Source: JBHEBG01 sp046557915 (lineage in GTDB: Bacteria; Bacteroidota; Bacteroidia; Flavobacteriales; Flavobacteriaceae). From it: a DNA stretch of 64,000 nucleotides. Numbering within the stretch: position 1 is the stretch's first letter; the number at the start of each line of letters is the position of its first letter. The position numbers and the translations under genes are program-made. The DNA is taken from positions 1-64,000 of the forward strand of contig NZ_JBHEBG010000001.1 of the NCBI RefSeq assembly GCF_046557915.1, written 5' to 3'. This document shows, piece after piece, positions 8,054 to 16,464 of this stretch. The notes beneath the pieces were generated by a model. It searched no databases, was not told the DNA's origin, and was given only the letters and a program-made list of their open reading frames with translations.

Positions 8054-9129
8054 ATCAACACCGACTCTCTTTTTAACTCTGGAAATGTTTTGATCAACTC
8101 CCTTACCAGTTTATCGCATCCGTGCAGTAAGACATCTGTAACAGGTAAATCATATTTAGATTCATACCGCTTAATGGCATTATCGACCTCAACGTTGGTC
8201 ATGTTTTCGTGGTTAATGGTGATGGCTATAACTTTTGATTTAGAGAATACCTCTATCATTTCAATCTCGTCTACCAAGTCTAGCAATGGAATTTTAGGAT
8301 AGTCACAATAACTTTTTCGCTTTGGGGGATGCTGTATAATAATTGCATCGGGCATTGCCCCACGAATAATGGCACTTGAAGAAGTAAATGCAGGATGACT
8401 CAGAGCCCCTTGGCCCTCAACAACAATGATATCGGGTTGTTCTTGCTCATAGGCATTTAAGATGGCGTTTTCAACTTCACCGGTGGCGAACCCTGATGTT
8501 AAAACGTCTATGGCCACTCCGTATTTAGAGCCTTGGAGCAAGCCAGTCTGACCGGTGGTCACAAAGACGGCGTTCAGGCCTTCATTCCGTAATGCTTCCA
8601 CTAATACTAATGCGGTGGTTCTTTTGCCTACAGCACAGTCGGTTCCCATTACCGTAATTATAGGAACCTTTACCTCTCCAATACGTCCCGAGAAATTATG
8701 GAGGTTTTTACGCGCTGGTGGTTTCCTGACATCTTGTATAGTCACACCATATTTGAGTGCCATATTAGTATAATGAATATTGTCATTAAAAAACTCAGGA
8801 AGACCGTTAACGATGTTCATCCCACTCTTCATAGCGGTAAAAATAATTTCTTTTTGTTCATCGTTTAAAAAGGAAGCGAGTGGGGCGATACCATAGATAA
8901 AGTATTCCGGGATAGTGCTTAATTCTTCTAAGGCATGCTCTATGCTTTCGAAAATGAGGATTCCGTTGCTTACACCATCAAGACGTTCACCTGTATCTTG
9001 TCCCTTCTTTGAGCTATCGATAATTCCAACAATAGAATACCTTTCCGATTGCCGAATAAGTCCATTAGCTACTTTACCGTCTACACTACCAAATTCGTTC
9101 TCGCAATAAACCAATGCATCCGCTTTCAT
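8050..9129 (-). CDS. DUF1611 protein, D-glutamate N-acetyltransferase-like (DgcN family)
   Basis: A 359-residue protein with an N-terminal Rossmann-like DUF1611 domain (about 1-150) and a C-terminal P-loop domain with the Walker-type motif GTDCAVGKRTT near residue 160. Residues VVEGQGALSHP near 255 form another conserved block. Characterised DUF1611 members (DgcN) N-acetylate D-glutamate in a marine-bacterial D-Glu catabolic route. That function is known for the family and is transferred here by inference. It is the first gene of the operon with the racemase and VanX-like dipeptidase. The usual partner, a dipeptide epimerase or a DgcA-type deacylase, is not present in this window. Confidence 0.85.
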   Translation of the reverse strand: MKADALVYCENEFGSVDGKVANGLIRQSERYSIVGIIDSSKKGQDTGERLDGVSNGILIFESIEHALEELSTIPEYFIYGIAPLASFLNDEQKEIIFTAMKSGMNIVNGLPEFFNDNIHYTNMALKYGVTIQDVRKPPARKNLHNFSGRIGEVKVPIITVMGTDCAVGKRTTALVLVEALRNEGLNAVFVTTGQTGLLQGSKYGVAIDVLTSGFATGEVENAILNAYEQEQPDIIVVEGQGALSHPAFTSSSAIIRGAMPDAIIIQHPPKRKSYCDYPKIPLLDLVDEIEMIEVFSKSKVIAITINHENMTNVEVDNAIKRYESKYDLPVTDVLLHGCDKLVRELIKTFPELKRESVLI

Positions 9130-9141
9130 AAATGTTGTTTC

Positions 9142-9348
9142 TTAAGTTTTCCAAATTTGTGGGAGTCCATCACAAGATTTTAATTCCCTATCAAAATAGA
9201 CCAGTTCATTCGCCAGAGGATTGTTTTGAATGGCGCAATAGTAAACCTTGCGTGCGTACAATCGTACAACAAGGGATACCGAAGGCCTCACTTTGGCACA
9301 GACGACATCTCCTATTTTGAATCTATTTTCCACTTTATTCTTTTCCAA
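9142..9348 (-). CDS. Small conserved Bacteroidetes hypothetical protein
   Basis: A 68-residue protein of a type common in Bacteroidetes. It begins around FKIGDVVCAKVRP, continues with LVVRLYARKVYYCAIQ and ends with ELVYFDRELK. The pattern suggests a small beta-barrel fold. It lies 12 nt upstream of the DUF1611 gene in the same direction, so co-transcription is possible. The function of the family is not known to me. Confidence 0.7.
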   Translation of the reverse strand: MEKNKVENRFKIGDVVCAKVRPSVSLVVRLYARKVYYCAIQNNPLANELVYFDRELKSCDGLPQIWKT

Positions 9349-9579
9349 AAGGTGCCTTTTATTATTAAAACAGATGACTTATTTATTTCTTATAAGATTG
9401 CACTTTACCATAATCGAATACAAATGGGTGTATGACACAGTTGTTTTCGACTATTATGTTTTTACAACTATCGTATTAGAAGTATACTCTATATCTACCA
9501 AGTTAAACTTCTTGGATTCCTCAAATTCACCATTTTCCACAGTTAAGCAATAAGGTTTATGATCTTTTCCTTCTTCCTC

Positions 9580-9696
9580 TTATTCCGCTGTATTCTTTGC
9601 GTTCCGTTTTGCCCTTTTGGCGGCCTTTTTCTCTTTAGGAGTGCTTGATGGTGCCGTTTTCCCAGATTTTTGTTTATCTTCTTTTTCTCTCGACAT
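9580..9696 (-). CDS. 38-residue lysine/alanine-rich small protein
   Basis: A 38-codon frame gives a very basic, low-complexity peptide: MSREKEDKQKSGK, then a Pro/Ser linker, then KEKKAAKRAKRNAKN. Short lysine-rich proteins of this pattern recur in flavobacterial genomes, to my knowledge without assigned function. The sequence is consistent with nucleic-acid binding. The frame ends TAA at 9580-9582. No terminator is visible between it and the gene at 9142-9348. Confidence 0.6.
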   Translation of the reverse strand: MSREKEDKQKSGKTAPSSTPKEKKAAKRAKRNAKNTAE

Positions 9697-10269
9697 AATT
9701 TTAATTTTTAATTAATTTGTGGAAGCGGAACAGTGAGCACCCACATCATTAACAATAGAATAAAGTAATAAGCGCATTTCCTCATCGGATATATTTTTAT
9801 CTGTGCTATCTACCTATATAAATTTGTTTGGCAAAGACTTTAGTTATAAGAAGTCTAATTTATTGAGTTTTTTTACGAAAAAAGAGCAGTGTTTTTTAGT
9901 TCCTGCTCTTCTTTGGACTTCTAAACAGATTAGAAGTATTCATCAACCAACTAAGTTAAATTTTCTTTCTCTTTATATAATGAGGAATTATTTTGCCATT
10001 GCCCCAAGTTACTTTTTTATTTTGATCAAATCTGGTTTTAGGTTTATCTCCAATTCATTCCACCTTGTGTTTTGTAGGCTTTCATTATCAAATATCGGTC
10101 TAAAGACATCTCTTAATTTTTTGAGAATACCGTAAACAAGATTGTCCTTTTTGAATATGTCCATAAATGCTGTGTATTTTGTACCGTTCATTAAAATCAT
10201 AACAGAAGTCAAAGGTGCGACAGAATCATGGGAAGTATACTATATAAATGTTTGTAAACCTTGCATATA
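9697..10269. other. Intergenic region, possible remnant ORF
   Basis: About 570 bp with no recognised gene. A 67-codon minus-strand frame at 10009-10212 lies downstream of the AraC-type gene in the same direction. It could be a small gene or a remnant, but it matches nothing I recognise. A TAAATTTG box at 9819-9826 resembles a plus-strand promoter -7 element with no obvious gene to serve. Confidence 0.35.
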
Positions 10270-10830
10270 TCACAGGTTTTCGAGATTTTGCTGTCTTTTT
10301 TCCTTTAGCTTTTTATAAAAAGATGGTGTGAGACCGGTTACTTTCTTAAATTGATTCGACAGATGGGATGGGCTACTATAGTGAAGTTTATGGGCAATCT
10401 CTGTGAGGTTGAGCTCATCATATAACAGTAATTCCTTTACCTTTTCAATTTTATGTTTGATGATATAATGCTGTATGGTGATTCCTTTCACTTCAGAAAA
10501 CATGTTCGACAAATATGTGTAGTCGTATCCTAATTTTTCGCTTAAATAACCAGAATAATTGGTTTTTGGAATTTCATCCGTATAATGAATCATTTCTATA
10601 ATCGCAGTCTTTATTCGCTCAATTAGGATGCTCCTAGTATCATCAAGCAATTCAAGTCCCGATTTAAGAAGGTTTTGCCCAAAAAGAATTTGTTTATCTT
10701 TCGGAATGTCTTCCAAGATTTCGACCATTCCGAGATCCAATGTTGCGTGGTCCAAGTCTAACTTTTTCAATTCTTCCCTTACCAACATTTTGCAACGTTG
10801 ACTAACCATATATTTAATATATAATTTCAT
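10270..10830 (-). CDS. AraC-family transcriptional regulator (small flavobacterial type)
   Basis: A 186-residue regulator. The N-terminal ~80 residues (IKYMVSQRCKMLVREELKKL) form the short domain seen in a common Bacteroidetes AraC subgroup, whose CxxC-like start is reduced here to a single Cys. The C-terminal AraC double helix-turn-helix (about 85-178) contains LTEIAHKLHYSSPSHLSNQF and VTGLTP. Its target is unknown. Neither neighbour is close enough to imply a regulon. Confidence 0.85.
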   Translation of the reverse strand: MKLYIKYMVSQRCKMLVREELKKLDLDHATLDLGMVEILEDIPKDKQILFGQNLLKSGLELLDDTRSILIERIKTAIIEMIHYTDEIPKTNYSGYLSEKLGYDYTYLSNMFSEVKGITIQHYIIKHKIEKVKELLLYDELNLTEIAHKLHYSSPSHLSNQFKKVTGLTPSFYKKLKEKRQQNLENL

Positions 10831-11400
10831 GTTTTCAGTTTAATGGTCAAGTAAAAAGTAAAGGTGATCATCTAGCTAGTGCGCACAAAAAGCAATGAAC
10901 TTTTACATCTTAACTCCTAGATCGTTAAAAAAGCTTTTCTACTTTGAGTAGATTATTCTGCTGTCTTTTGAAACCAGTAATTCGCAGTTGAAATTGTTTA
11001 TTTTAAAGGTAGTTAATAAATGGTGTTTTGATGTATGAACATAAAAATCTTTTAGATGTTAAAGTGTTTATTTTTAATGTTTTAGCATCTTATTTGCAAA
11101 AACTTCGCTGTTTAGATTTAATCCTGTTGAATCCAAGTGGGAATATATTTGGTTTAAAGCACTATCTAAATGCAAATAATAACCTTAACAATCGCACTTC
11201 AGAAATCTTTAAGAGTACAAAAGTTATCCTAATAATAACTCTGTTTCTAAGAAAGCTTCAAAAAATGTTCATTTTTTTGGATTTACAGTTTTCTATCATT
11301 ATTCCTTTCAATCGGTGCCTGGGGCCAAGTTCAATACGATTCTTAAACAACTGTAACATTTCATACTAGGTTTTCTCTTTATGATAATAACACCATCTCT
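10831..11400. other. Intergenic region with a possible signal-peptide remnant
   Basis: About 570 AT-rich bases with no supported gene. A 113-codon frame at 11028-11369 looks fortuitous. In another frame, about 11253-11337 reads as a hydrophobic stretch ending FLSLFLSIGAWGQVQYDS and then a stop, without a start codon. That is how a decayed secretion signal would look. Confidence 0.4.
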
Positions 11401-12513
11401 ATGAAAACGAAAACCCTTTGTTTACTGCTCACCTCGTTGGCCATATTATCTTCCTGCAAGGATAAATCAACAAAAAATAATGGCCCCGAAGATTATAAAG
11501 TTGTTCTCAACCTAAACGATCGAGAAGTCCGGGCCGATTCCATAGATTCCTTTATTCGGCAACAAATGGACTTGATGAAAATCCCTGGACTTTCGTTTGC
11601 AATAATCAACAATGGGCGTATAGCCTATCACAATGTTATTGGGCATACGGATAATAATTCCTTGAAACCGGTTACGGATTTAACTCTATTCGAAGGAGCC
11701 TCTACGTCTAAAGCCCTATTTGCTTATATGACCATGTTTTTAGTTGAGGAAGGAAAATTGGACTTGGACACACCATTGGCAGCCTATCTTGATCCAGCTC
11801 ATCACGCCAATTATAATTTTGACGAACGCTATGATCAAGTAACTGCAAGAATGGTGCTTTCACATACTACCGGGTTCCCCAATTGGCGGGGAGATGGTAA
11901 TCTCTATATTGGCTTCGAACCAGGAACGGATTTTAGTTATTCAGGTGAAGGTTATCAATACCTAGTAAAGGCTTTGGAATCGATACTGGATACGGACTAC
12001 AAGGGTCTAGAAGAATTTTACCAGAAGAAAGTTGCAGTGCCCTTGGGCATGAAGTACACTAAGTTCGTACAGGACGAATATAATTTGGCCCATAAAGCCG
12101 CCCCACATAAGGAAGGAATTAAATTGCCATTAAACCATTGGACGGCCAGGGAGTTTAATGCGGCCTCTGCCATCCACACAGACGCAATTGATTTCTCAAA
12201 ATGGGTAATAGCCCTTTTGGAAAACAAGGGACTTTCCGAAGAAAGTTATGACTTACTTTTTACAAATCAAATTACGGTGGCCGAGGCGCCCACCCTACTT
12301 TCGGAAGAGGGCGCTATTGCCTGGACTTTAGGGTTCGCCAAGTACAATATTGACTATCATGTAGTCTATGGGCACGAAGGCAATAATGATGGGTTCAACT
12401 GTCTTTTCCTATTCGACAAAAATAAAAAATGGGGCATGATTCAATTCAACAATGCCCATGAAGTATACGATTTTGGATTCAACTTGTTTAGATATATTAA
12501 TCAGAACAACTAG
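11401..12513 (+). CDS. Serine beta-lactamase-fold hydrolase lipoprotein
   Basis: A 370-residue protein of the class C beta-lactamase/DD-peptidase-like family. The lipobox LSSC places the lipidated Cys at residue 19. The catalytic SxxK is S101-T-S-K104 in EGASTSKALF, a YSGEGYQYL segment stands at the Tyr-x-Asn position, and HEGNN near residue 325 replaces the KTG box. Members are esterases, D-amino peptidases or peptidoglycan-related hydrolases, and a true beta-lactam substrate is not implied. It is monocistronic as far as can be seen. Confidence 0.88.
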   Translation: MKTKTLCLLLTSLAILSSCKDKSTKNNGPEDYKVVLNLNDREVRADSIDSFIRQQMDLMKIPGLSFAIINNGRIAYHNVIGHTDNNSLKPVTDLTLFEGASTSKALFAYMTMFLVEEGKLDLDTPLAAYLDPAHHANYNFDERYDQVTARMVLSHTTGFPNWRGDGNLYIGFEPGTDFSYSGEGYQYLVKALESILDTDYKGLEEFYQKKVAVPLGMKYTKFVQDEYNLAHKAAPHKEGIKLPLNHWTAREFNAASAIHTDAIDFSKWVIALLENKGLSEESYDLLFTNQITVAEAPTLLSEEGAIAWTLGFAKYNIDYHVVYGHEGNNDGFNCLFLFDKNKKWGMIQFNNAHEVYDFGFNLFRYINQNN

Positions 12514-12797
12514 GTACAACAATAGCTATAATTTGGCGTAAACGCATTCAAAAAAAAACTCGCTTATGCCAGTTGGTAAGTTCGATTTAGCCTTTTTTAC
12601 TGTCCCATAATACCAGCGTTTTACGGGACAATCCATATGTAGAACTTGAAGTAAATAATCCCACCTTAATTTAAACTTTACAGTGAACTCAAATTCTATC
12701 ACTGCAGATTCTCAATTGAAACTGCACTAAGAACAGTTGTCGTTTAATTAAAAAATTCTCAAACTTACATAAAAACCGTGTTGGAGAGCTTTGTCGC

Positions 12798-13100
12798 CTA
12801 CTCTAAATGTTCCACGGTATTGAGCAAGGATTGACGAATCAATGGCTTTTCTTTTTCCGCCCTTAATACTGCCAGGTCACTTTCCTCTATTTGTTTCTGG
12901 GAGATATTGGGATTTCGAGACCAATTTTTGTCTTCATAAGCTCTAATAACGTCACCAAGTTTTTTTCTGATTGGTTCCAACTTGCTATTTTCCTTGACCA
13001 TAAGCCTCAACAACCTGCGAGCAATAGAGGCTCTTTCAAGATCCAGTTCGTTTTGAATTCCTGATGCGATAATCGTGTTTACATCAAATTCTGTTTCCAT
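12798..13100 (-). CDS. Hypothetical protein, possibly truncated antitoxin-like regulator
   Basis: A 100-residue, highly charged, largely helical protein beginning METEFDVNTIIASGIQNELD. This start resembles the N-terminal extension of HigA-like XRE regulators that I associate with Bacteroidetes, which normally continue into a helix-turn-helix domain. Here the reading ends after about 100 residues without such a domain. It could be a truncated antitoxin remnant or an independent small protein. No toxin gene is adjacent. The gene lies 195 bp left of repeat array 2. Confidence 0.5.
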   Translation of the reverse strand: METEFDVNTIIASGIQNELDLERASIARRLLRLMVKENSKLEPIRKKLGDVIRAYEDKNWSRNPNISQKQIEESDLAVLRAEKEKPLIRQSLLNTVEHLE

Positions 13101-13294
13101 TATTAGTAAGTTCCATATTATTAGACTATTACAAAAATATAACTAAGTATTCAATAATTCTCGAAACATAGGACACGGGTAACAATTTTAAGTCGGTAAC
13201 AACCCCTTTAAAGCTGTTCGGGTTTACAGGGCTATCCTTATATATATTTTAAACATCTGTTTATCAAATAGTTAAATAAATAAATGATTGTATT

Positions 13295-13816
13295 GGCGGG
13301 CTCATATCCGCCAAGGGCGGACACCGGTCCGGGTACAGTTCCCGCTACTAGGGGAAGCCATTGATCAAAAGTCGGTGGCTTTTTGTTTTTGCACCCGTGG
13401 ACATATCGGCGGGGCCATATCCGCCAAGGGCGGACACCGGTCCGGGTACAGTTCCCGCTACTAGGGGAAGCCATTGACCAAAAGTCGGTGGCTTTTTGTT
13501 TTTGCACCCGTGGACATATCGGCGGGCCATATCCGCCAAGGGCGGACACCGGTCCGGGTACAGTTCCCGCTACTAGGAGAAGCCATTGACCAAAAGTCGG
13601 TGGCTTTTTGTTTTTGCCCCATGGACATATCGGCGGGACGATATCCGCCAAGGGCGGACACCGGTTCGAGTCCAGTTCCCGCTACTAGGAGAAGCCATTG
13701 ACCAAAAGTCGGTGGCTTTTTGTTTTTGCACCCGTGGACATATCGGCGGGGTCATATCCGCCAAGGGCGGACACCGGTCCGGGTACCGGGTACAGTTCCC
13801 GCTACTAGGGGAAGCC
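13295..13816. repeat. Tandem array 2 of the ~112-bp repeat (4 units plus a partial)
   Basis: A partial unit (13295-13359) is followed by full units starting at 13360, 13473, 13585 and 13697. The last unit is 120 bp because a GGTACCGG stretch is duplicated. The unit 13585-13696 retains GGTTCGAGTCCAGT, a canonical tRNA T-loop, where other units have a degenerate TCCGGGTACAG. It directly follows, on the plus strand, the 3' end of the intact rhamnosidase as array 1 does for the pseudogene. Confidence 0.9.
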
Positions 13817-15067
13817 TTGGGAGCGACGGTGGTCATTATGATTCTTAACAATGAGAAGGGAATAGTAAAAAACCCGGTCCACTTTATAGATAGGCATTCA
13901 ATTTAAATCATCAGTGGCTTTAAGCTTTTTTTTGCTTAAAAACTGTTTATCAACTGAATTTCGTGTTTTCCCGGAGTTAAATGCAAGGATTCAAAAATCT
14001 GCAAAGTTTTTTTGCCATTATGAATCATTTGTTCGTTGTTTCTGTGAGATAAAATAAATTCTGCCCCCATGTTAGCAGGTATTTCAATGTTATATAACGC
14101 TACTCCATCAGCTTTTAAAACATAGGTGCCCCTTATTGTTCCTCTGATGGTGGGTACCTCAATGCTGCTTTTTTTCAAAGTGCCCAACTGCGGTTTAATT
14201 GTGGCAATATTGTAGCCTGGTGTTTTAGGTTGGATTCCCCATAGCCCTCGTGGGATAATATTTGCAGGAACCGCCCCCCATGCATGGTTCCAATCGGCGT
14301 TTGGTTTGTATTTCATGTCCCAAGCTTCTAAGGTGATTGTTGAGCCAATTCGTATCATATTGTACCAGCTTCGGTCACTCTGGTCGGTAAGTAATTCAAG
14401 TGCATAATCCTCCTCTTCGGCGTGGTACAATGCATCCATTAAATATTGAGCACCATAAACACTGCAGGCCATGCCCCTGGATTTAATGAACTCAACAACT
14501 GATGACACATATTCTTTAGGTACGATACCAAAGGCCAAGGGCATCATATTTGCATGAATGGACGAGTGGTCTGTTCCCTCACCATCTATATAATACCCCT
14601 TGTTTTTATCCAATAATTTTTCGTTGATTGATTTTTTAGCTTTCAATGCAAGCATTTCAAAATCCAATACCTCATCGGTTTTTCCCAAAATAGAGGCGAA
14701 TTCAGCCATAATCATCATGTTCTTGTAATAAAAACTATTGATTACAGTGTTATAGGGCATAAAAACAAATCCATCTCGTTCTCCTGTTACGTTGGGGTCT
14801 CCACCCCAACCAGCAGGAGGCCAGTCGGTTATATCTCTTAATTTCTCTTTATCATCCTTAAAACCCAACTTTGTCATGAATTCCGGAGTCACGTTTGTAG
14901 ATGAAATTAGACCATCCTCTCGCGAGAGCTCTGTCAAGGTTTTATGTTTTAAGCCTTCGTAGTATTTTTCAATTAGTTCAGTATTGCCGGTATACATATA
15001 ATCGGCATGAAACATCAAGGCTACATGTTGTTGCCATTCCGTGGGCCACGTTGGGTGTTCCATAAAA
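13295..15067. repeat. Long direct repeat, right copy
   Basis: Second copy of 1-1813, about 98% identical outside the arrays and in the same orientation. This copy continues into a complete rhamnosidase gene, so it is the likely source and the left copy the derived one. Confidence 0.92.
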
Positions 15068-16158
15068 TATTCTATGGTTTGTCGGGCAATGGCATATTCG
15101 CTATCAGTGGTATAATGACTCAATTGATTAAGATAGGCATCCGCTTCGTAGGGAATTCGTTCGCGATCACCATCAACATAAAGACCGTTAAACGTTGTCG
15201 CTTTAATTGAGTATTTGCACAAATCCCAAACTTGATTCAAAATGTCATTTGAACTTTCAAAACTACTTGTGTTATCTTCCCAATAACTATGATGGGAAAG
15301 TTGCGTGAAATTATCCTCAGATAGCTTTTCTAGAGCGCCGTCTACCTCAGCATATCTAAAGGGCATTAACACCGGGAATCCTTCAGGTAAGGGCAATGCT
15401 TTTCCCGGCAAAGTATTTCTCTTATCCGTTTTTACCTGAAGCTGGTATTTGATTTGGCCCGGTTCCACGGGCATTTTGATTTCTTGGTACCGAATGGTAC
15501 TCTTTTTAGATGGGTTCCTATTTATGTTAATACCTTCTAATTGCTCCCCTATTCTAACTGTAAGGGTATGAGGAGATTTTGCTCGATATGTAAAATTGAT
15601 TGTTGCAAAGGCTGCCTTTCCAAAATCTATAAAATAGGTGTCACCCCGTTTTTCAAATAGAGTAGGTCTAATTTCGTCTACCTGAAAAATGTTTGGAGTG
15701 GTTATGGTCATTTTTTGAGATCCCATTTGAAAACTCTGACTTTGGGAATATGGGGAATGTACATGATCTTGGTCCCAGATGCGTACTTTCCAAAAGTAGG
15801 TTGCATTCGGTTTTAAGGAGTTTCCCCCATGAGAGATATTTGAAGAATGGTTATGGTGTATTTGTCCACTATCCCAAACATCCCCTATGTTGGCGTCAAT
15901 GCTTTTTTTTGATGATGCAACAAGGATTTGATACCCTGTTTGCACAACTGCAGTTTTTGGCACCACCCAGCCATATTCTGGTTTAGGATCTATAATAGCG
16001 ACTTTCTCAGGGTTTCTTATCCATTCAATGGTCAAATTAAAAGGAACCTTGTTAAGCGCGTAGTTAGCTTGGTCCGGGTTAATAGGTGTGTGTGATTGGG
16101 CATTCAGCCAAATACCAACCGTACTGCAAAGCAGAAAAAATAAAACTCTGGTTTTCAT
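13936..16158 (-). CDS. Alpha-L-rhamnosidase, GH78
   Basis: A 740-residue secreted glycoside hydrolase. A signal peptide covers residues 1-20 (ending WLNAQ). An Fn3/beta-sandwich N-terminus (about 30-150) and a second beta domain (about 160-290) follow. The (alpha/alpha)6 catalytic domain (about 295-625) comes next, then a C-terminal beta domain. GH78 acidic clusters are visible: D329 and D331-R-E333 in YVDGDRERIPYE, and E611 in TITLEAWD. It removes terminal alpha-L-rhamnose from glycosides or polysaccharides, probably in the periplasm or at the surface. It is divergent from a TonB-dependent receptor. The 3' 1.1 kb is duplicated at 682-1813. Confidence 0.92.
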   Translation of the reverse strand: MKTRVLFFLLCSTVGIWLNAQSHTPINPDQANYALNKVPFNLTIEWIRNPEKVAIIDPKPEYGWVVPKTAVVQTGYQILVASSKKSIDANIGDVWDSGQIHHNHSSNISHGGNSLKPNATYFWKVRIWDQDHVHSPYSQSQSFQMGSQKMTITTPNIFQVDEIRPTLFEKRGDTYFIDFGKAAFATINFTYRAKSPHTLTVRIGEQLEGININRNPSKKSTIRYQEIKMPVEPGQIKYQLQVKTDKRNTLPGKALPLPEGFPVLMPFRYAEVDGALEKLSEDNFTQLSHHSYWEDNTSSFESSNDILNQVWDLCKYSIKATTFNGLYVDGDRERIPYEADAYLNQLSHYTTDSEYAIARQTIEYFMEHPTWPTEWQQHVALMFHADYMYTGNTELIEKYYEGLKHKTLTELSREDGLISSTNVTPEFMTKLGFKDDKEKLRDITDWPPAGWGGDPNVTGERDGFVFMPYNTVINSFYYKNMMIMAEFASILGKTDEVLDFEMLALKAKKSINEKLLDKNKGYYIDGEGTDHSSIHANMMPLAFGIVPKEYVSSVVEFIKSRGMACSVYGAQYLMDALYHAEEEDYALELLTDQSDRSWYNMIRIGSTITLEAWDMKYKPNADWNHAWGAVPANIIPRGLWGIQPKTPGYNIATIKPQLGTLKKSSIEVPTIRGTIRGTYVLKADGVALYNIEIPANMGAEFILSHRNNEQMIHNGKKTLQIFESLHLTPGKHEIQLINSF

Positions 16159-16464
16159 ATACTTCTCAATGTTTGTTGTCTTTTAAACCGAAATAGATTC
16201 CGATCCAATCAAACTTATCGATAAAATTCGAAAAATCTGTCCTGTTCTATCTGGGAACGAAAGATGTAAGTTTTTGATTGTGAAACAATCTATATTCGGT
16301 TTGAATTAATTTTCTACATTGATTTCAACAAGTTAAATTTGATATCGAGTAAAAAATCAAGTAAACGACCCAAAGATCACCAGTTCAAATTTGGCCTGTA
16401 TTATTAGAGTATAAAATACTAATTTTCAAAATCTTAATTAAACCCTTTTAGTCCTATAGACATA
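16159..16464. promoter_or_regulatory. Divergent promoter region between rhamnosidase and TonB receptor
   Basis: This 306-bp region must serve both genes. On the minus strand TAAGTTTG (16217-16210) fits the TAnnTTTG -7 box 52 bp before the rhamnosidase ATG. On the plus strand TAAATTTG (16334-16341) fits for the receptor. Clear -33 TTG elements at standard spacing are lacking, as would fit activator-dependent promoters. No regulator gene is adjacent. Confidence 0.4.

Noticed and set aside
9803..10135. 110-codon plus-strand frame
   Set aside because: Phe/Ser/Leu-rich, matches nothing known, and overlaps an equally weak minus-strand frame.
11028..11369. 113-codon frame before the beta-lactamase-like gene
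   Set aside because: Rich in Ile/Leu/Phe/Asn from AT-rich DNA, with no family pattern. Another frame of the same region looks like a signal-peptide remnant instead.
12600..12629. TGTCCC/GGGACA inverted repeat after the beta-lactamase-like gene as a terminator
   Set aside because: Only 6 bp of stem with an 18-nt loop and no T run.
13585..13696. A functional tRNA gene
   Set aside because: Only the T-arm and acceptor 3' half are recognisable. The matching acceptor 5' strand (AGCGGGA), D-arm and anticodon arm are not found upstream in the unit.
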